Source: a virus
Direction: 5' to 3' (one strand)
DNA: 64,000 nucleotides
IMG/VR virus record: IMGVR_UViG_3300046096_000285
Span: 1-64,000 of that record
Made by a program: the position numbers and the translations under genes. The notes beneath the pieces were generated by a model. The model did no database searches and was not told the DNA's origin. It was given only the letters and a program-made list of their open reading frames with translations. Of this stretch, positions 49,002 to 55,787 are shown in pieces (position 1 is the first letter of the stretch; the number at the start of each line of letters is the position of its first letter).

Positions 49002-49331
49002 ATGGCAACTATGGCACCTGCTACCAACACCACTACCAAGTTCGACCTAGGCGCGACTCTAGACGAGCCGACCACCGCATCAGTCGTCACCGAGGTCGAG
49101 AAGTTCGACAACACTATGGTCTATGCCAAGACTTCACTAGAGATGTTCGTTAGCGCGGATAACGTGGATGACACAGTCTACCTTGACCTTCGCCAACTCA
49201 ACTTTGTACGACTGGGCCCAACCGACGAAGAACAGATGCACGTATTCACCACCTTGCTCAACCACCGCTTCACTCGCGAGCAGGCCGAGGCACTGGTCGC
49301 CACGTTCACTCACGAACTCGCGAAACTCTAG
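49002..49331 (+). CDS. Protein of unknown function
   Basis: 109 aa from ATG 49002 (AAGGGGATTCAA upstream). Thr-rich start, then alpha/beta (TVYLDLRQLNFVRLGPTDEE) and a C-terminal helix. No family recognised. Confidence 0.58.
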   Translation: MATMAPATNTTTKFDLGATLDEPTTASVVTEVEKFDNTMVYAKTSLEMFVSADNVDDTVYLDLRQLNFVRLGPTDEEQMHVFTTLLNHRFTREQAEALVATFTHELAKL

Positions 49332-49344
49332 CGAGCGCGACAAG

Positions 49345-49369
49345 CCCCTGTCGAAAGGCAGGGGTTTTG
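49345..49369 (+). terminator. Intrinsic terminator
   Basis: CCCCTG and CAGGGG pair around TCGAAAGG; TTTTG follows. Confidence 0.75.
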
Positions 49370-49383
49370 TCATTCCCCGGCTG

Positions 49384-49455
49384 TATTCATTTTTTCACAA
49401 GAAGACACAGGAGTGGGCTGAGATACTATGTTTTGTCCGAGGGGTTTGATAAAAT
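49384..49455 (+). promoter_or_regulatory. Cassette promoter 11
   Basis: TATTC site 49384-49396; TAAAAT (49450-49455) as -10. No clear -35 at the expected distance. Confidence 0.55.
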
Positions 49456-49484
49456 GGGAGTATCCAAATGAAAGGGGATAAAGA

Positions 49485-49841
49485 ATGACAAACTACAGCG
49501 ACGTGGAAGTTGCTCTTGAGAACGCTAAGGCGATTGCTTGGGACACCTGCCACAAGATTTACGTTCTAATGGATGACGAGCAAGTTGAGAAGATGCGCGA
49601 GTACGAGTACGACCCTCTAATCACGAGCGACGAGATGGACCCTAGCGAAATGCTGTCCACGATTCAAACTTGGTATGAGGACTCTTGCGGATTGCGTTTC
49701 GTAGAAAGCGTCACCACAAATCACGAAGACCCTAACCTTGGGTTTGAAAGTCTGATTCCACAGGGCGCGGATGACGAAGATGACGACACCGACGAATCTG
49801 AAGACGACTACTTCGATGACGAGGATGACGAAGATGAGTAA
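49485..49841 (+). CDS. Highly acidic protein
   Basis: 118 aa. Mixed N-terminal domain, then a pure Asp/Glu tail (about residues 95-118). Such tails mimic DNA or bind basic proteins. AAAGGGGATAAAG precedes the ATG. Function unknown. Confidence 0.58.
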   Translation: MTNYSDVEVALENAKAIAWDTCHKIYVLMDDEQVEKMREYEYDPLITSDEMDPSEMLSTIQTWYEDSCGLRFVESVTTNHEDPNLGFESLIPQGADDEDDDTDESEDDYFDDEDDEDE

Positions 49842-50034
49842 GTTCGCGTTCAACCTAGTTCTCAAGACTGATTACATCGAAGCAGAGAACATCGAAGAAG
49901 CAGAGAAGTTGCTGAACAAGTACATCGATGGGCTGGCTATGGTTGGTGAGCCTGAGATTACTTGGGACGAAGTTGACTGGCAGACCTTTGAAGGCGACCT
50001 AGTAATCAAAGACTTTAGTTCGCCCCTCAACTGA
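49834..50034 (+). CDS. 66-aa alpha/beta protein
   Basis: MSKFAFNLVLKTDYIEAENIEEAEKLLNKYIDG: a ferredoxin-like beta-alpha start, similar in pattern to other small phage proteins that modify sensory or host factors, but not assignable. Overlaps the acidic gene by 8 bp. Confidence 0.55.
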   Translation: MSKFAFNLVLKTDYIEAENIEEAEKLLNKYIDGLAMVGEPEITWDEVDWQTFEGDLVIKDFSSPLN

Positions 50035-50046
50035 GCACGAAGAAGA

Positions 50047-50072
50047 ACGCTCTCGAAAGAGGGCGTTTTTTC
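50047..50072 (+). terminator. Intrinsic terminator
   Basis: ACGCTCTC-GAAA-GAGGGCGT followed by TTTTT. Confidence 0.85.
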
Positions 50073-50084
50073 TCAGGCCCGTTG

Positions 50085-50155
50085 TATTCATTTTTTCAAC
50101 TGGCGACACGGGGGGTTGGTCGAAAGTTGCGAAGGTTTGTCGAAAGTAGTAAAGT
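50085..50155 (+). promoter_or_regulatory. Cassette promoter 12
   Basis: TATTC site 50085-50097, GCGACACGG, TTGCGA (50127-50132), 17 bp, TAAAGT (50150-50155). Gap 29 bp. Confidence 0.65.
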
Positions 50156-50199
50156 AGTTCTGTTGGCAAAAGCCAGCGTAAAGGGATAAGGGGTTTGAA

Positions 50200-50424
50200 A
50201 TGAAGTTTGTAGTTCGTAGAGCAGTCATTGGAGTTCTAGCAGTTCCAGCAGTAGCCGGTGCGTATGTGTTTGGGTATCTAGGTCTGTTGCTTCTAGGCGC
50301 GGAGGGTGCGCTCAAGATTGAAGAAATCTGGAACAATGGAATGTTGATTGGTGGCGTGTGTGCCGTAATGCTCGTGTTCGCGCCACAGGTAAACAAGTTC
50401 CTCGACAGGGTTACTGGAGAGTAA
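50200..50424 (+). CDS. Small two-helix membrane protein
   Basis: 74 aa. Hydrophobic segments at about residues 8-33 and 46-62 (GGVCAVMLVFAP) with a positively charged start (MKFVVRR). AAGGGGTTTGAA precedes the ATG. Role unknown. Confidence 0.6.
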   Translation: MKFVVRRAVIGVLAVPAVAGAYVFGYLGLLLLGAEGALKIEEIWNNGMLIGGVCAVMLVFAPQVNKFLDRVTGE

Positions 50425-50488
50425 AAGACTTGGCAGGGTTTATCCCCCTATCCCCTGCCCAAGAAAAGAGCGTGACCATTCCGCTCAC

Positions 50489-50526
50489 GGCTAGGCACTT
50501 CCCCCAAGTGTCTAGCCTTTTTCTTT
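50489..50526 (+). terminator. Intrinsic terminator
   Basis: GGCTAGGCACTT and AAGTGTCTAGCC pair; TTTTTCTTT follows. A smaller CGTGA/TCACG hairpin lies just upstream. Confidence 0.85.
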
Positions 50527-50537
50527 GCTCGGAAGTG

Positions 50538-50608
50538 TATTCATTTTTTCACCCTGCGACACGCGGATACAGATTGGATTTGCGCTCGCCGAGGATTTCC
50601 TGTAATGT
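50538..50608 (+). promoter_or_regulatory. Cassette promoter 13
   Basis: TATTC site 50538-50550, GCGACACGC, TTGCGC (50580-50585), 17 bp, TAATGT (50603-50608). Gap 29 bp. Last site preceded by G. Confidence 0.7.
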
Positions 50609-50650
50609 AGTTCTTGTAGCCAGCAAGGGGTTGGCAGACAAGGGGTTCAA

Positions 50651-50809
50651 ATGCTAAAGACTTCAACAGCCGAGTGCGTAGATTGCGCGGTTGCTATCAC
50701 CAGCGACAACACGCAAGACGAGGGTGGAAAGTTTGCTTCACCACAGGGGGAATACGCTATCTGCGACAACTGCGCCAATGCTCGCATTGACGCTTACCTA
50801 GAGAACTAA
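50651..50809 (+). CDS. 52-aa zinc-ribbon protein
   Basis: CVDCAVAIT and CDNCANARID: two CxxC pairs. AAGGGGTTCAA precedes the ATG. Similar in type to 46659 and 46825. Confidence 0.6.
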   Translation: MLKTSTAECVDCAVAITSDNTQDEGGKFASPQGEYAICDNCANARIDAYLEN

Positions 50810-50821
50810 GGGGCAGGGAAA

Positions 50822-51046
50822 ATGGCCGACTCAATGAAAGGTTCTGGGATTGACTCCGAGGACTACACCGCTTGGTTCTTTTGCTCACATTGTGACGAGG
50901 AACTGGAACTTGATGGAAAGTCAGACGACTATGGGATTATTGCGACAGCCGAGTGTCCTAAGTGCCGTTCAACCCTAGAGGTTGAAATGCCTAGCAAGGA
51001 ACAGTTGCGCGAGGACTACCTAGCCGACTACGACCCAAACAACTAA
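50822..51046 (+). CDS. 74-aa zinc-ribbon protein
   Basis: FFCSHCDEELELD and ECPKCRSTLEVE: CxxC pairs 22 residues apart, acidic ends. Cotranscribed with the previous zinc-ribbon gene. Confidence 0.62.
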   Translation: MADSMKGSGIDSEDYTAWFFCSHCDEELELDGKSDDYGIIATAECPKCRSTLEVEMPSKEQLREDYLADYDPNN

Positions 51047-51123
51047 ATAGACTTACCTAGCGCGGGCAACTTCGCTAGGTGGGAGAGAACCGAGTAACCC
51101 CCTTGCTCGTGCGACTCCGAAAG

Positions 51124-51160
51124 AGCCAGACACTAATCCCCTTGTGTCTGGTTCTTTTGT
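51124..51160 (+). terminator. Intrinsic terminator
   Basis: AGCCAGACAC and GTGTCTGGTT pair; CTTTTG follows. A CCTAGCG/CGCTAGG hairpin lies upstream, near 51057. Confidence 0.7.
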
Positions 51161-51171
51161 TTCTACGGTGC

Positions 51172-51239
51172 TATTCATTTTTTCAGCAAGACTCCCCCGG
51201 GCGTGTCGATTTGCGCCACCCTGGTTGGGGTGCTACAGT
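51172..51239 (+). promoter_or_regulatory. Cassette promoter 14
   Basis: TATTC site 51172-51184, TTGCGC (51211-51216), 17 bp, TACAGT (51234-51239). Gap 26 bp. First site preceded by C. Confidence 0.65.
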
Positions 51240-51291
51240 TGATACTGTAGTCAGGAAGCAGATAGCGGAGGGCTACACGCAAGGGGAAGAA

Positions 51292-51627
51292 ATGTCTTCA
51301 ATCATTACTGTTCCAGTTCAGTTCCAGGCCGAGGACTTCTGGAGTGAAATCATGGGTTCAGCCTGGGAGACCTGGGACTGGTGGGTGACCCTGGACTACA
51401 GCCAGGGCGCGTCCTGGGACAAGGTTGGCGAAATCACCGTTACATCCTGGGACGGCGAGACCGAGGGCGAGACCCTAGTCACCAAGACCCTCACCATCCA
51501 GGACCTGGCTGAGTCTTACGGCAAGTGCCTGGCCGAAGGGTTCCGAATCAACATCCACGACCTGGACGCCGGCCAGGGCGACGTCATCCTTCAGATGGCA
51601 ATGTTCGGAGAAGTCGTCTACGGATAG
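51292..51627 (+). CDS. Trp-rich protein of unknown function
   Basis: 111 aa from ATG 51292 (AAGGGGAAGAA upstream). FWSEIMGSAWETWDWWVTLDY is strikingly Trp-rich. No family recognised. Confidence 0.55.
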   Translation: MSSIITVPVQFQAEDFWSEIMGSAWETWDWWVTLDYSQGASWDKVGEITVTSWDGETEGETLVTKTLTIQDLAESYGKCLAEGFRINIHDLDAGQGDVILQMAMFGEVVYG

Positions 51628-51640
51628 TTTCACCAGGACG

Positions 51641-51668
51641 CCCCTCGGCAGAAATGCCGGGGGGTTTT
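51641..51668 (+). terminator. Intrinsic terminator
   Basis: CCCCTCGGC and GCCGGGGGG pair; TTTT follows. Confidence 0.75.
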
Positions 51669-51722
51669 CCACAGCCTGTGGAAAGTTATCCACAGACTTA
51701 TCCACATGTGGATAACTTTTTT
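51666..51722. promoter_or_regulatory. DnaA-box cluster
   Basis: TTATCCACA at 51686-51694 and 51698-51706 and its reverse TGTGGATAA at 51707-51715 are perfect DnaA boxes; TTTCCACA and TGTGGAAA just upstream are one-mismatch relatives. The second and third make an 18-bp palindrome. The array can also fold as a hairpin ending in T7, so part of it may act as a terminator. Confidence 0.6.
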
Positions 51723-51732
51723 TGGAGAGGTC

Positions 51733-51803
51733 TATTCATTTTTTCGTCAAACGACACGCACTTACGGAGACGATTTGACAGCTGCCAAAAACCCGAGTAG
51801 GCT
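51733..51803 (+). promoter_or_regulatory. Cassette promoter 15
   Basis: TATTC site 51733-51745, ACGACACGC, TTGACA (51775-51780), 17 bp, TAGGCT (51798-51803). Gap 29 bp. Confidence 0.72.
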
Positions 51804-51860
51804 TACTAATGTAATCAGGAAGCCAAGGGGGCGGAGGGTTACTGAAGGGGTGGGGTTCCA

Positions 51861-52199
51861 ATGGGACTTCTTATCAGCGTGTATCGGTCGGACTACGACA
51901 GCAAGGCAAATGTTTTCCACGGAAAGCGTCAGCTAGTTCTCGTGAATGTCGAAGGGCCATTCCAGCCATCAGACAACGCACCAGCTGCCAAGTTGGTTCA
52001 GGGTCACGGTAAGACCGCAATCATCGTGCCAGCGGACGAAGGCTTTGACGGCGTTCAGATGAACGGCGGAACTTACGGCTCAACCAGCGACAGTCGCTTT
52101 CAGCGAGCCGTAGAGGGACTAGTCGGAGTCTCACACTTTGCGGTGGCAATCCACGACCGTCGTGAGTCGTGGGCGGAATACGAGCAGTTCAGCCAGTAG
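51861..52199 (+). CDS. Protein of unkn. function, beta-rich
   Basis: 112 aa. MGLLISVYRSDYDSKANVFH start, Gly-rich middle (GVQMNGGTYGSTSDSRFQRA). AGGGGTGGGGTTCCA precedes the ATG. No family recognised. Confidence 0.55.
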   Translation: MGLLISVYRSDYDSKANVFHGKRQLVLVNVEGPFQPSDNAPAAKLVQGHGKTAIIVPADEGFDGVQMNGGTYGSTSDSRFQRAVEGLVGVSHFAVAIHDRRESWAEYEQFSQ

Positions 52200-52214
52200 G
52201 CAACCAAGCGAAAG

Positions 52215-52242
52215 GCTCACCCGAAGGGGTGGGCTTTTTTCT
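52215..52242 (+). terminator. Intrinsic terminator
   Basis: GCTCACCC-GAAG-GGGTGGGC followed by TTTTTT. Confidence 0.88.
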
Positions 52243-52254
52243 TGCTCGTTAGTC

Positions 52255-52314
52255 TATTCATTTTTTCATCCGGATGCGGGGAAGCTTGCGCGGTTCGTTG
52301 GAAGTTGGTAAAGT
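52255..52314 (+). promoter_or_regulatory. Cassette promoter 16
   Basis: TATTC site 52255-52267, TTGCGC (52286-52291), 17 bp, TAAAGT (52309-52314). Gap 18 bp, the shortest. Confidence 0.62.
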
Positions 52315-52354
52315 TGGAGTATCAACCAGATTGGTTGAAGATAAGGGGCTTCAA

Positions 52355-52702
52355 ATGGAAAAGATTGGTTTGGTAGTGGACTCGGAGTTCACCGCGTCTG
52401 TGACCAGGTTGTCACTCAAGGAACTACAAGCTGCGGTCGATGGTCTGATTCAGCCGATTGACATTCGCGAGGGCTTGACTATGTGGGTAAACGAGGAGTT
52501 CTTGTTTCGCTCAGAACCAGACGCAAACGTTTTGGCTAGTGCGTTCTTCGCTGAGGCTGGTGGAAAGTATGACATCCACGGAACTGTCGTCTTCACTGGT
52601 GGCACGGATGAGGATGGCAACACTCTCGGGCTGTCAGACGAGCACCGCGAGTTAGTGGAGTCGCTCTGTAAGTTCGGGATTGGCGTTCGCGAAATGGCTT
52701 AG
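52355..52702 (+). CDS. DUF3846-like protein
   Basis: 115 aa from ATG 52355 (AAGGGGCTTCAA upstream). LQAAVDGLIQPIDI...MWVNEEFLFRSEPDANVLASAF...IHGTVVFTGGTDEDG follows the DUF3846 pattern, a small phage and plasmid family of unknown function. Confidence 0.7.
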   Translation: MEKIGLVVDSEFTASVTRLSLKELQAAVDGLIQPIDIREGLTMWVNEEFLFRSEPDANVLASAFFAEAGGKYDIHGTVVFTGGTDEDGNTLGLSDEHRELVESLCKFGIGVREMA

Positions 52703-52715
52703 ATTTCAAAAAAGG

Positions 52716-52746
52716 AAAGTCCGGCTTCGGTCGGGCTTTTTCTTTT
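52716..52746 (+). terminator. Intrinsic terminator
   Basis: AGTCCGGC-TTCG-GTCGGGCT followed by TTTTCTTTTT. Confidence 0.88.
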
Positions 52747-52755
52747 TCTCGGGGC

Positions 52756-52835
52756 TATTCATTTTTTCCTTCAGCTCGCAGACAACACACGGAAGTTCGT
52801 GGGAAGTTGCGTAGGCAGGGCGTTTCGATTAGGCT
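52756..52835 (+). promoter_or_regulatory. Cassette promoter 17
   Basis: TATTC site 52756-52768, TTGCGT (52807-52812), 17 bp, TAGGCT (52830-52835). Gap 38 bp. Confidence 0.62.
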
Positions 52836-52874
52836 TAGGTCATAAGCCAAATGGTTTGGCGAAAGGGGATTCAA

Positions 52875-53108
52875 ATGGCAACCAAGAACGCGAACGCAGA
52901 TTTCGTTTTCGAACTCGTTATGAAGATGGCGGGCGGGGCGGACAAGTATTCAATCCACACTCAGGGCGCAATCTGGGCTGAGTGTCAGCGCAACTCATCA
53001 CTACAAACGCTAGCGGGAATGTATCTCGTTGGTTCATCAGCACGCGCAGAGAACAACCTAAAGAAGTTGCGCTCTGCCGTTTACTCAACATTCCTAGAGA
53101 GGAACTAA
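52875..53108 (+). CDS. Small helical protein
   Basis: 77 aa from ATG 52875 (AAAGGGGATTCAA upstream). Helical (FVFELVMKMAGGADKYSIHT) with a basic end. First of four closely packed genes. Function unknown. Confidence 0.55.
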   Translation: MATKNANADFVFELVMKMAGGADKYSIHTQGAIWAECQRNSSLQTLAGMYLVGSSARAENNLKKLRSAVYSTFLERN

Positions 53109-53110
53109 TA

Positions 53111-53338
53111 ATGGCAATGTCATACGGAGAGCGTAAAGCGCAAGCAATCGCTAGGCGTAATGCGGAACTACTCACGCGAGATTCTATGTTGGAGATTCGC
53201 AGTATTCTAAGTCCAATGCCCTACGCGCCTAAGTCGGTGCTAGAGGGCGTGCCGTTCGTAATAGAGAACTTGACCCCAATGGAATTAGATGTGGAGTTCG
53301 TGGGCGACACAATCACAATCAAAGAAGCGGTGCGCTAA
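53111..53338 (+). CDS. Protein of unknown function
   Basis: 75 aa from ATG 53111 (GAGAGGAAC upstream). Basic helix (GERKAQAIARRNAELLTRDS) then a beta region (FVIENLTPMELDVEFVGDTI). Its stop overlaps the next ATG. Confidence 0.55.
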   Translation: MAMSYGERKAQAIARRNAELLTRDSMLEIRSILSPMPYAPKSVLEGVPFVIENLTPMELDVEFVGDTITIKEAVR

Positions 53339-53475
53339 TGCGGGCGTGGCACTTGCTCAAGTATCGAACTTGGCGCGTGGTCGGTTCGCTGGCGTTCGGT
53401 CTGTATCACCGCTCTGCTCAATGGTCTCACGAAGCGTTCGTGCGGGCTGGCAAGTCTGGTGCGGACAATGACTAG
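53338..53475 (+). CDS. 45-aa basic protein
   Basis: MRAWHLLKYRTWRVVGSLAF is basic and amphipathic, possibly membrane-associated. Overlaps both neighbours by 1 and 8 nt, as expected of a translated small gene. Confidence 0.48.
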   Translation: MRAWHLLKYRTWRVVGSLAFGLYHRSAQWSHEAFVRAGKSGADND

Positions 53476-53635
53476 GGGCGAGAGTCTGGCTGTTCTTTTA
53501 CGCTCGGTGGCTGGCGGTCTGGGATTTGTCTGGCTGTTTGGTTTTGCCGTTGGCTGGCAAGACCCTGTATCGCCGTTCGTTGTTTCCACACTTGCCGTTG
53601 GATTCTTGTGGGGTGCGTGGCGCGTGGGTCGTTAG
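53468..53635 (+). CDS. 55-aa two-helix membrane protein
   Basis: Two hydrophobic segments (VAGGLGFVWLFGFAVGW and FVVSTLAVGFLWGAW) with a charged start and end. Last gene of this four-gene cassette. Function unknown. Confidence 0.58.
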   Translation: MTRGESLAVLLRSVAGGLGFVWLFGFAVGWQDPVSPFVVSTLAVGFLWGAWRVGR

Positions 53636-53664
53636 TGACCCCGCGTTCGCGCTTGCGTGCGGAC

Positions 53665-53736
53665 TATTCATTTTTTCCCTAATCCCCCTGCGGGCACACG
53701 GATGATTTGACTTTCATTTGCGGAGTAGGGTAGGCT
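53665..53736 (+). promoter_or_regulatory. Cassette promoter 18
   Basis: TATTC site 53665-53677, GCACACGG, TTGACT (53707-53712), 18 bp, TAGGCT (53731-53736). Gap 29 bp. Confidence 0.7.
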
Positions 53737-53775
53737 AGTCGTAGACCAGCCAAGGGGGCTGGGGAGAGGGGCATC

Positions 53776-53925
53776 ATGATTCACATCTTCTGTGCGGACT
53801 GCGACGGCTGGGACTCGTTCCCATCTGGCGGGTCACACAACTGCGAGACCGTCGAGTTCGTTACCAACCCATCCGCTGGGTTCATCGGTGGCGACTGCTG
53901 GTTCGGGGACGACTCGGACTACTAG
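53776..53925 (+). CDS. 49-aa Cys-containing protein
   Basis: IFCADCDGWDSFPSGGSHNC and GGDCWFGDD: four Cys and a His, possible small zinc ribbon; acidic end. AGAGGGG precedes the ATG. Confidence 0.52.
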   Translation: MIHIFCADCDGWDSFPSGGSHNCETVEFVTNPSAGFIGGDCWFGDDSDY

Positions 53926-53940
53926 GCGAAAGCCTAGCCA

Positions 53941-53972
53941 ACCCCTCACCTTCGGGTGGGGGGTTTCTTTCT
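53941..53972 (+). terminator. Intrinsic terminator
   Basis: CCCCTCACC-TTCG-GGTGGGGGG followed by TTTCTTTC. Confidence 0.88.
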
Positions 53973-54002
53973 GTTCGTGAGAAGTTGTCTGTGCGGGAGT
54001 GC

Positions 54003-54073
54003 TATTCATTTTTTCCCTAGGCGACACGCTTGCGGGGGGTATGATTTGACTTTGCCGGAGGATGTGTTAGGCT
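54003..54073 (+). promoter_or_regulatory. Cassette promoter 19
   Basis: TATTC site 54003-54015, GCGACACGC, TTGACT (54046-54051), 16 bp, TAGGCT (54068-54073). Gap 30 bp. Confidence 0.7.
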
Positions 54074-54119
54074 AGTCCTAGGACAAGCCAAAGGGGCTTG
54101 CCAGAAAAGGGGATTCAAA

Positions 54120-54290
54120 ATGTTCGGTCAGACTTTCTCAGGAATCGAAATCACTGTTCGCGAAGCAAACGGCTCAATCGTATGTGCGCCAACCTACGAA
54201 GCACACACCACGGCGAAGCAGTTGGAACTTATCAACGCAACCAAAGCAATGCTTACCGCTGGTCGCTCAATCACTTGGCGTTTGTTCTAA
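54120..54290 (+). CDS. 56-aa protein of unknown function
   Basis: MFGQTFSGIEITVREANGSI start, then a helix (HTTAKQLELINATKAMLTAG). AAAGGGGATTCAAA precedes the ATG. ACTTCCAACGAA lies just after the stop. Confidence 0.55.
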   Translation: MFGQTFSGIEITVREANGSIVCAPTYEAHTTAKQLELINATKAMLTAGRSITWRLF

Positions 54291-54306
54291 GCCAACTTCC
54301 AACGAA

Positions 54307-54334
54307 GCCCGTCACCTCGGTGGCGGGTTTTGTT
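54307..54334 (+). terminator. Intrinsic terminator
   Basis: CCCGTCACC and GGTGGCGGG pair with a 2-nt centre; TTTTGTTTT follows. Confidence 0.78.
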
Positions 54335-54348
54335 TTGCCCTGTGGGTC

Positions 54349-54418
54349 TATTCATTTTTTCGTCAAGTCGGGCATGCGGGTGACACGATTTGATTCGCGC
54401 ACCGTAAAGTGCTAAGCT
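54349..54418 (+). promoter_or_regulatory. Cassette promoter 20
   Basis: TATTC site 54349-54361, GTGACACGA, TTGATT (54390-54395), 17 bp, TAAGCT (54413-54418). Gap 28 bp. Two TTCAAAGGGG copies follow in the leader. Confidence 0.68.
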
Positions 54419-54465
54419 CATGGGTAGAGCTTCAAAGGGGGGCTCAATAGTTCAAAGGGGTATTT

Positions 54466-54615
54466 ATGTTTGGGTTCAACGAGTGCGCACACTCTGAGTC
54501 GGAATCGTATGGCACTAGCCAGATTCATTGGGATGACCGCTCTGCGGGTATCGGCTGGGTTCAAGCTCCGTGCGCTGAGTGCGGGGAATCGCTAACATGG
54601 GTTATCAACGCATGA
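54466..54615 (+). CDS. 49-aa Cys/His protein
   Basis: MFGFNECAHSESESYGTSQI and APCAECGESLTW: Cys/His pairs suggesting zinc binding. Overlaps the start of the next gene. Confidence 0.52.
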   Translation: MFGFNECAHSESESYGTSQIHWDDRSAGIGWVQAPCAECGESLTWVINA

Positions 54616-55358
54616 GCGCCCTGCTAGCAACCCGCGAGACTACTGCGGGCATTATCGCGGGGATGCTTACCGAAAACACTGGTCGGAGCTTCCTAGACTC
54701 TGGGGGTGAATCGGGACGTGCGTGGCAGAGAAACGCGGGCATGACCGTGGCAGACTTTGAAGCCCGCCCTGCGGGTACCTATGACGCTGAGTATGAGACG
54801 CTTACGGTAGACACATTCCATTACTTGAATGAGCTACTAACCTTTGACGCTGAGCGCACTGCGGAATGGGTGACCTTTGACGCTGAGCGGTCGCACCTAT
54901 CGTGGGGCGAAACTTTGGATGAATGGCTTGACACTCTAGGCGTCCCTGCCGAAGGGGGTGGGGATTTTTACTCTAACGCGCGATGGGGATTCAACAGCTA
55001 CAACTTTGATGGGTGTTTGCTGAGCTCCACGATTCAGGGCGTCAAGTTTGTCTCTGCGGGCACTGAGTACCTAGCCCTTCAGATTCATGGCGGGGCTGAC
55101 GTGCGGGGCGGTTACACGGCATTCAAGATTTTCACTGGAGACATTGAATCAGTGATTCTCGGGACTACTCGCGCAACCCTGCGATGCCCTGAGTGCGACT
55201 TTTATGCGGGCTACTCCGATGGCATGTTGGAAGATTACTACCTAGGTGACGCGCTAGCTGACCCGAACATGTTGATTGAGATGGATGTGCCTACGGAGCT
55301 CCCTGCGGGATGGGCAATCTCTGACGGTTGCCCTTTGCATAAGGTCGCTCTGGTTTAG
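54597..55358 (+). CDS. Conserved phage protein of unknown function
   Basis: 253 aa from ATG 54597; ATG 54612 (MSALLATRE), which makes an ATGA overlap with the previous TGA, is an equally likely start. FLDSGGESGRAWQRN and GGADVRGGYTAFKIF are seen in a widespread phage hypothetical family. A CPECDFYAGYSDG segment near residue 200 adds a Cys pair. No function known. Confidence 0.65.
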   Translation: MGYQRMSALLATRETTAGIIAGMLTENTGRSFLDSGGESGRAWQRNAGMTVADFEARPAGTYDAEYETLTVDTFHYLNELLTFDAERTAEWVTFDAERSHLSWGETLDEWLDTLGVPAEGGGDFYSNARWGFNSYNFDGCLLSSTIQGVKFVSAGTEYLALQIHGGADVRGGYTAFKIFTGDIESVILGTTRATLRCPECDFYAGYSDGMLEDYYLGDALADPNMLIEMDVPTELPAGWAISDGCPLHKVALV

Positions 55359-55369
55359 CTCTACTCGGG

Positions 55370-55393
55370 AACCCCTGCTTCGGCGGGGGTTTT
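55370..55393 (+). terminator. Intrinsic terminator
   Basis: AACCCCTGC-TTCG-GCGGGGGTT followed by TTC. Confidence 0.8.
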
Positions 55394-55410
55394 CGCATGT
55401 GCGGGGGAGC

Positions 55411-55478
55411 TATTCATTTTTTCCTGCTCTGCAACGAGTGCGGGCGTGATTTGACAAGTTTCGAATAGCTGATAGGAT
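55411..55478 (+). promoter_or_regulatory. Cassette promoter 21
   Basis: TATTC site 55411-55423, the last copy; TTGACA (55451-55456), 16 bp, TAGGAT (55473-55478). Gap 27 bp. Confidence 0.72.
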
Positions 55479-55527
55479 TTAGTCATAACTAAATAGCTCC
55501 AATTAACCGACAACCAAAGGGGACAAC

Positions 55528-55770
55528 ATGTCAACAGCAACAACTACCGCTAGCTTCTTCGTGCTAGCCGTCTCAACCAAGGGTGAGCTGCGCTTCACCC
55601 GTGGCAACAGCTTCGTTACTCGCGGTGCTGCAACCTTCGAAGCTTCTCAGAGCAACAAGCTCACTGAGCACCTTCGTGCTCAGGGATGGGACACTAGCTA
55701 CAAAGTGTTCTCTGCCGATGAGCTCAACGCCCTGGGTGCGCTAGGTATTCGCATCGGTGAAGCCTACTAG
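55528..55770 (+). CDS. 80-aa protein of unknown function
   Basis: Beta-rich start (SFFVLAVSTKGELRFTRGNS), then helix. AAAGGGGACAAC precedes the ATG. No family recognised. Confidence 0.57.
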   Translation: MSTATTTASFFVLAVSTKGELRFTRGNSFVTRGAATFEASQSNKLTEHLRAQGWDTSYKVFSADELNALGALGIRIGEAY

Positions 55771-55787
55771 GCACACGCTCAAAGATG

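Noticed and set aside
38387-55423. CRISPR array reading of the repeated TATTC site
   Set aside because: The repeat is only 13 bp, copies are hundreds to thousands of bp apart, and the intervals contain whole genes, promoters and terminators.
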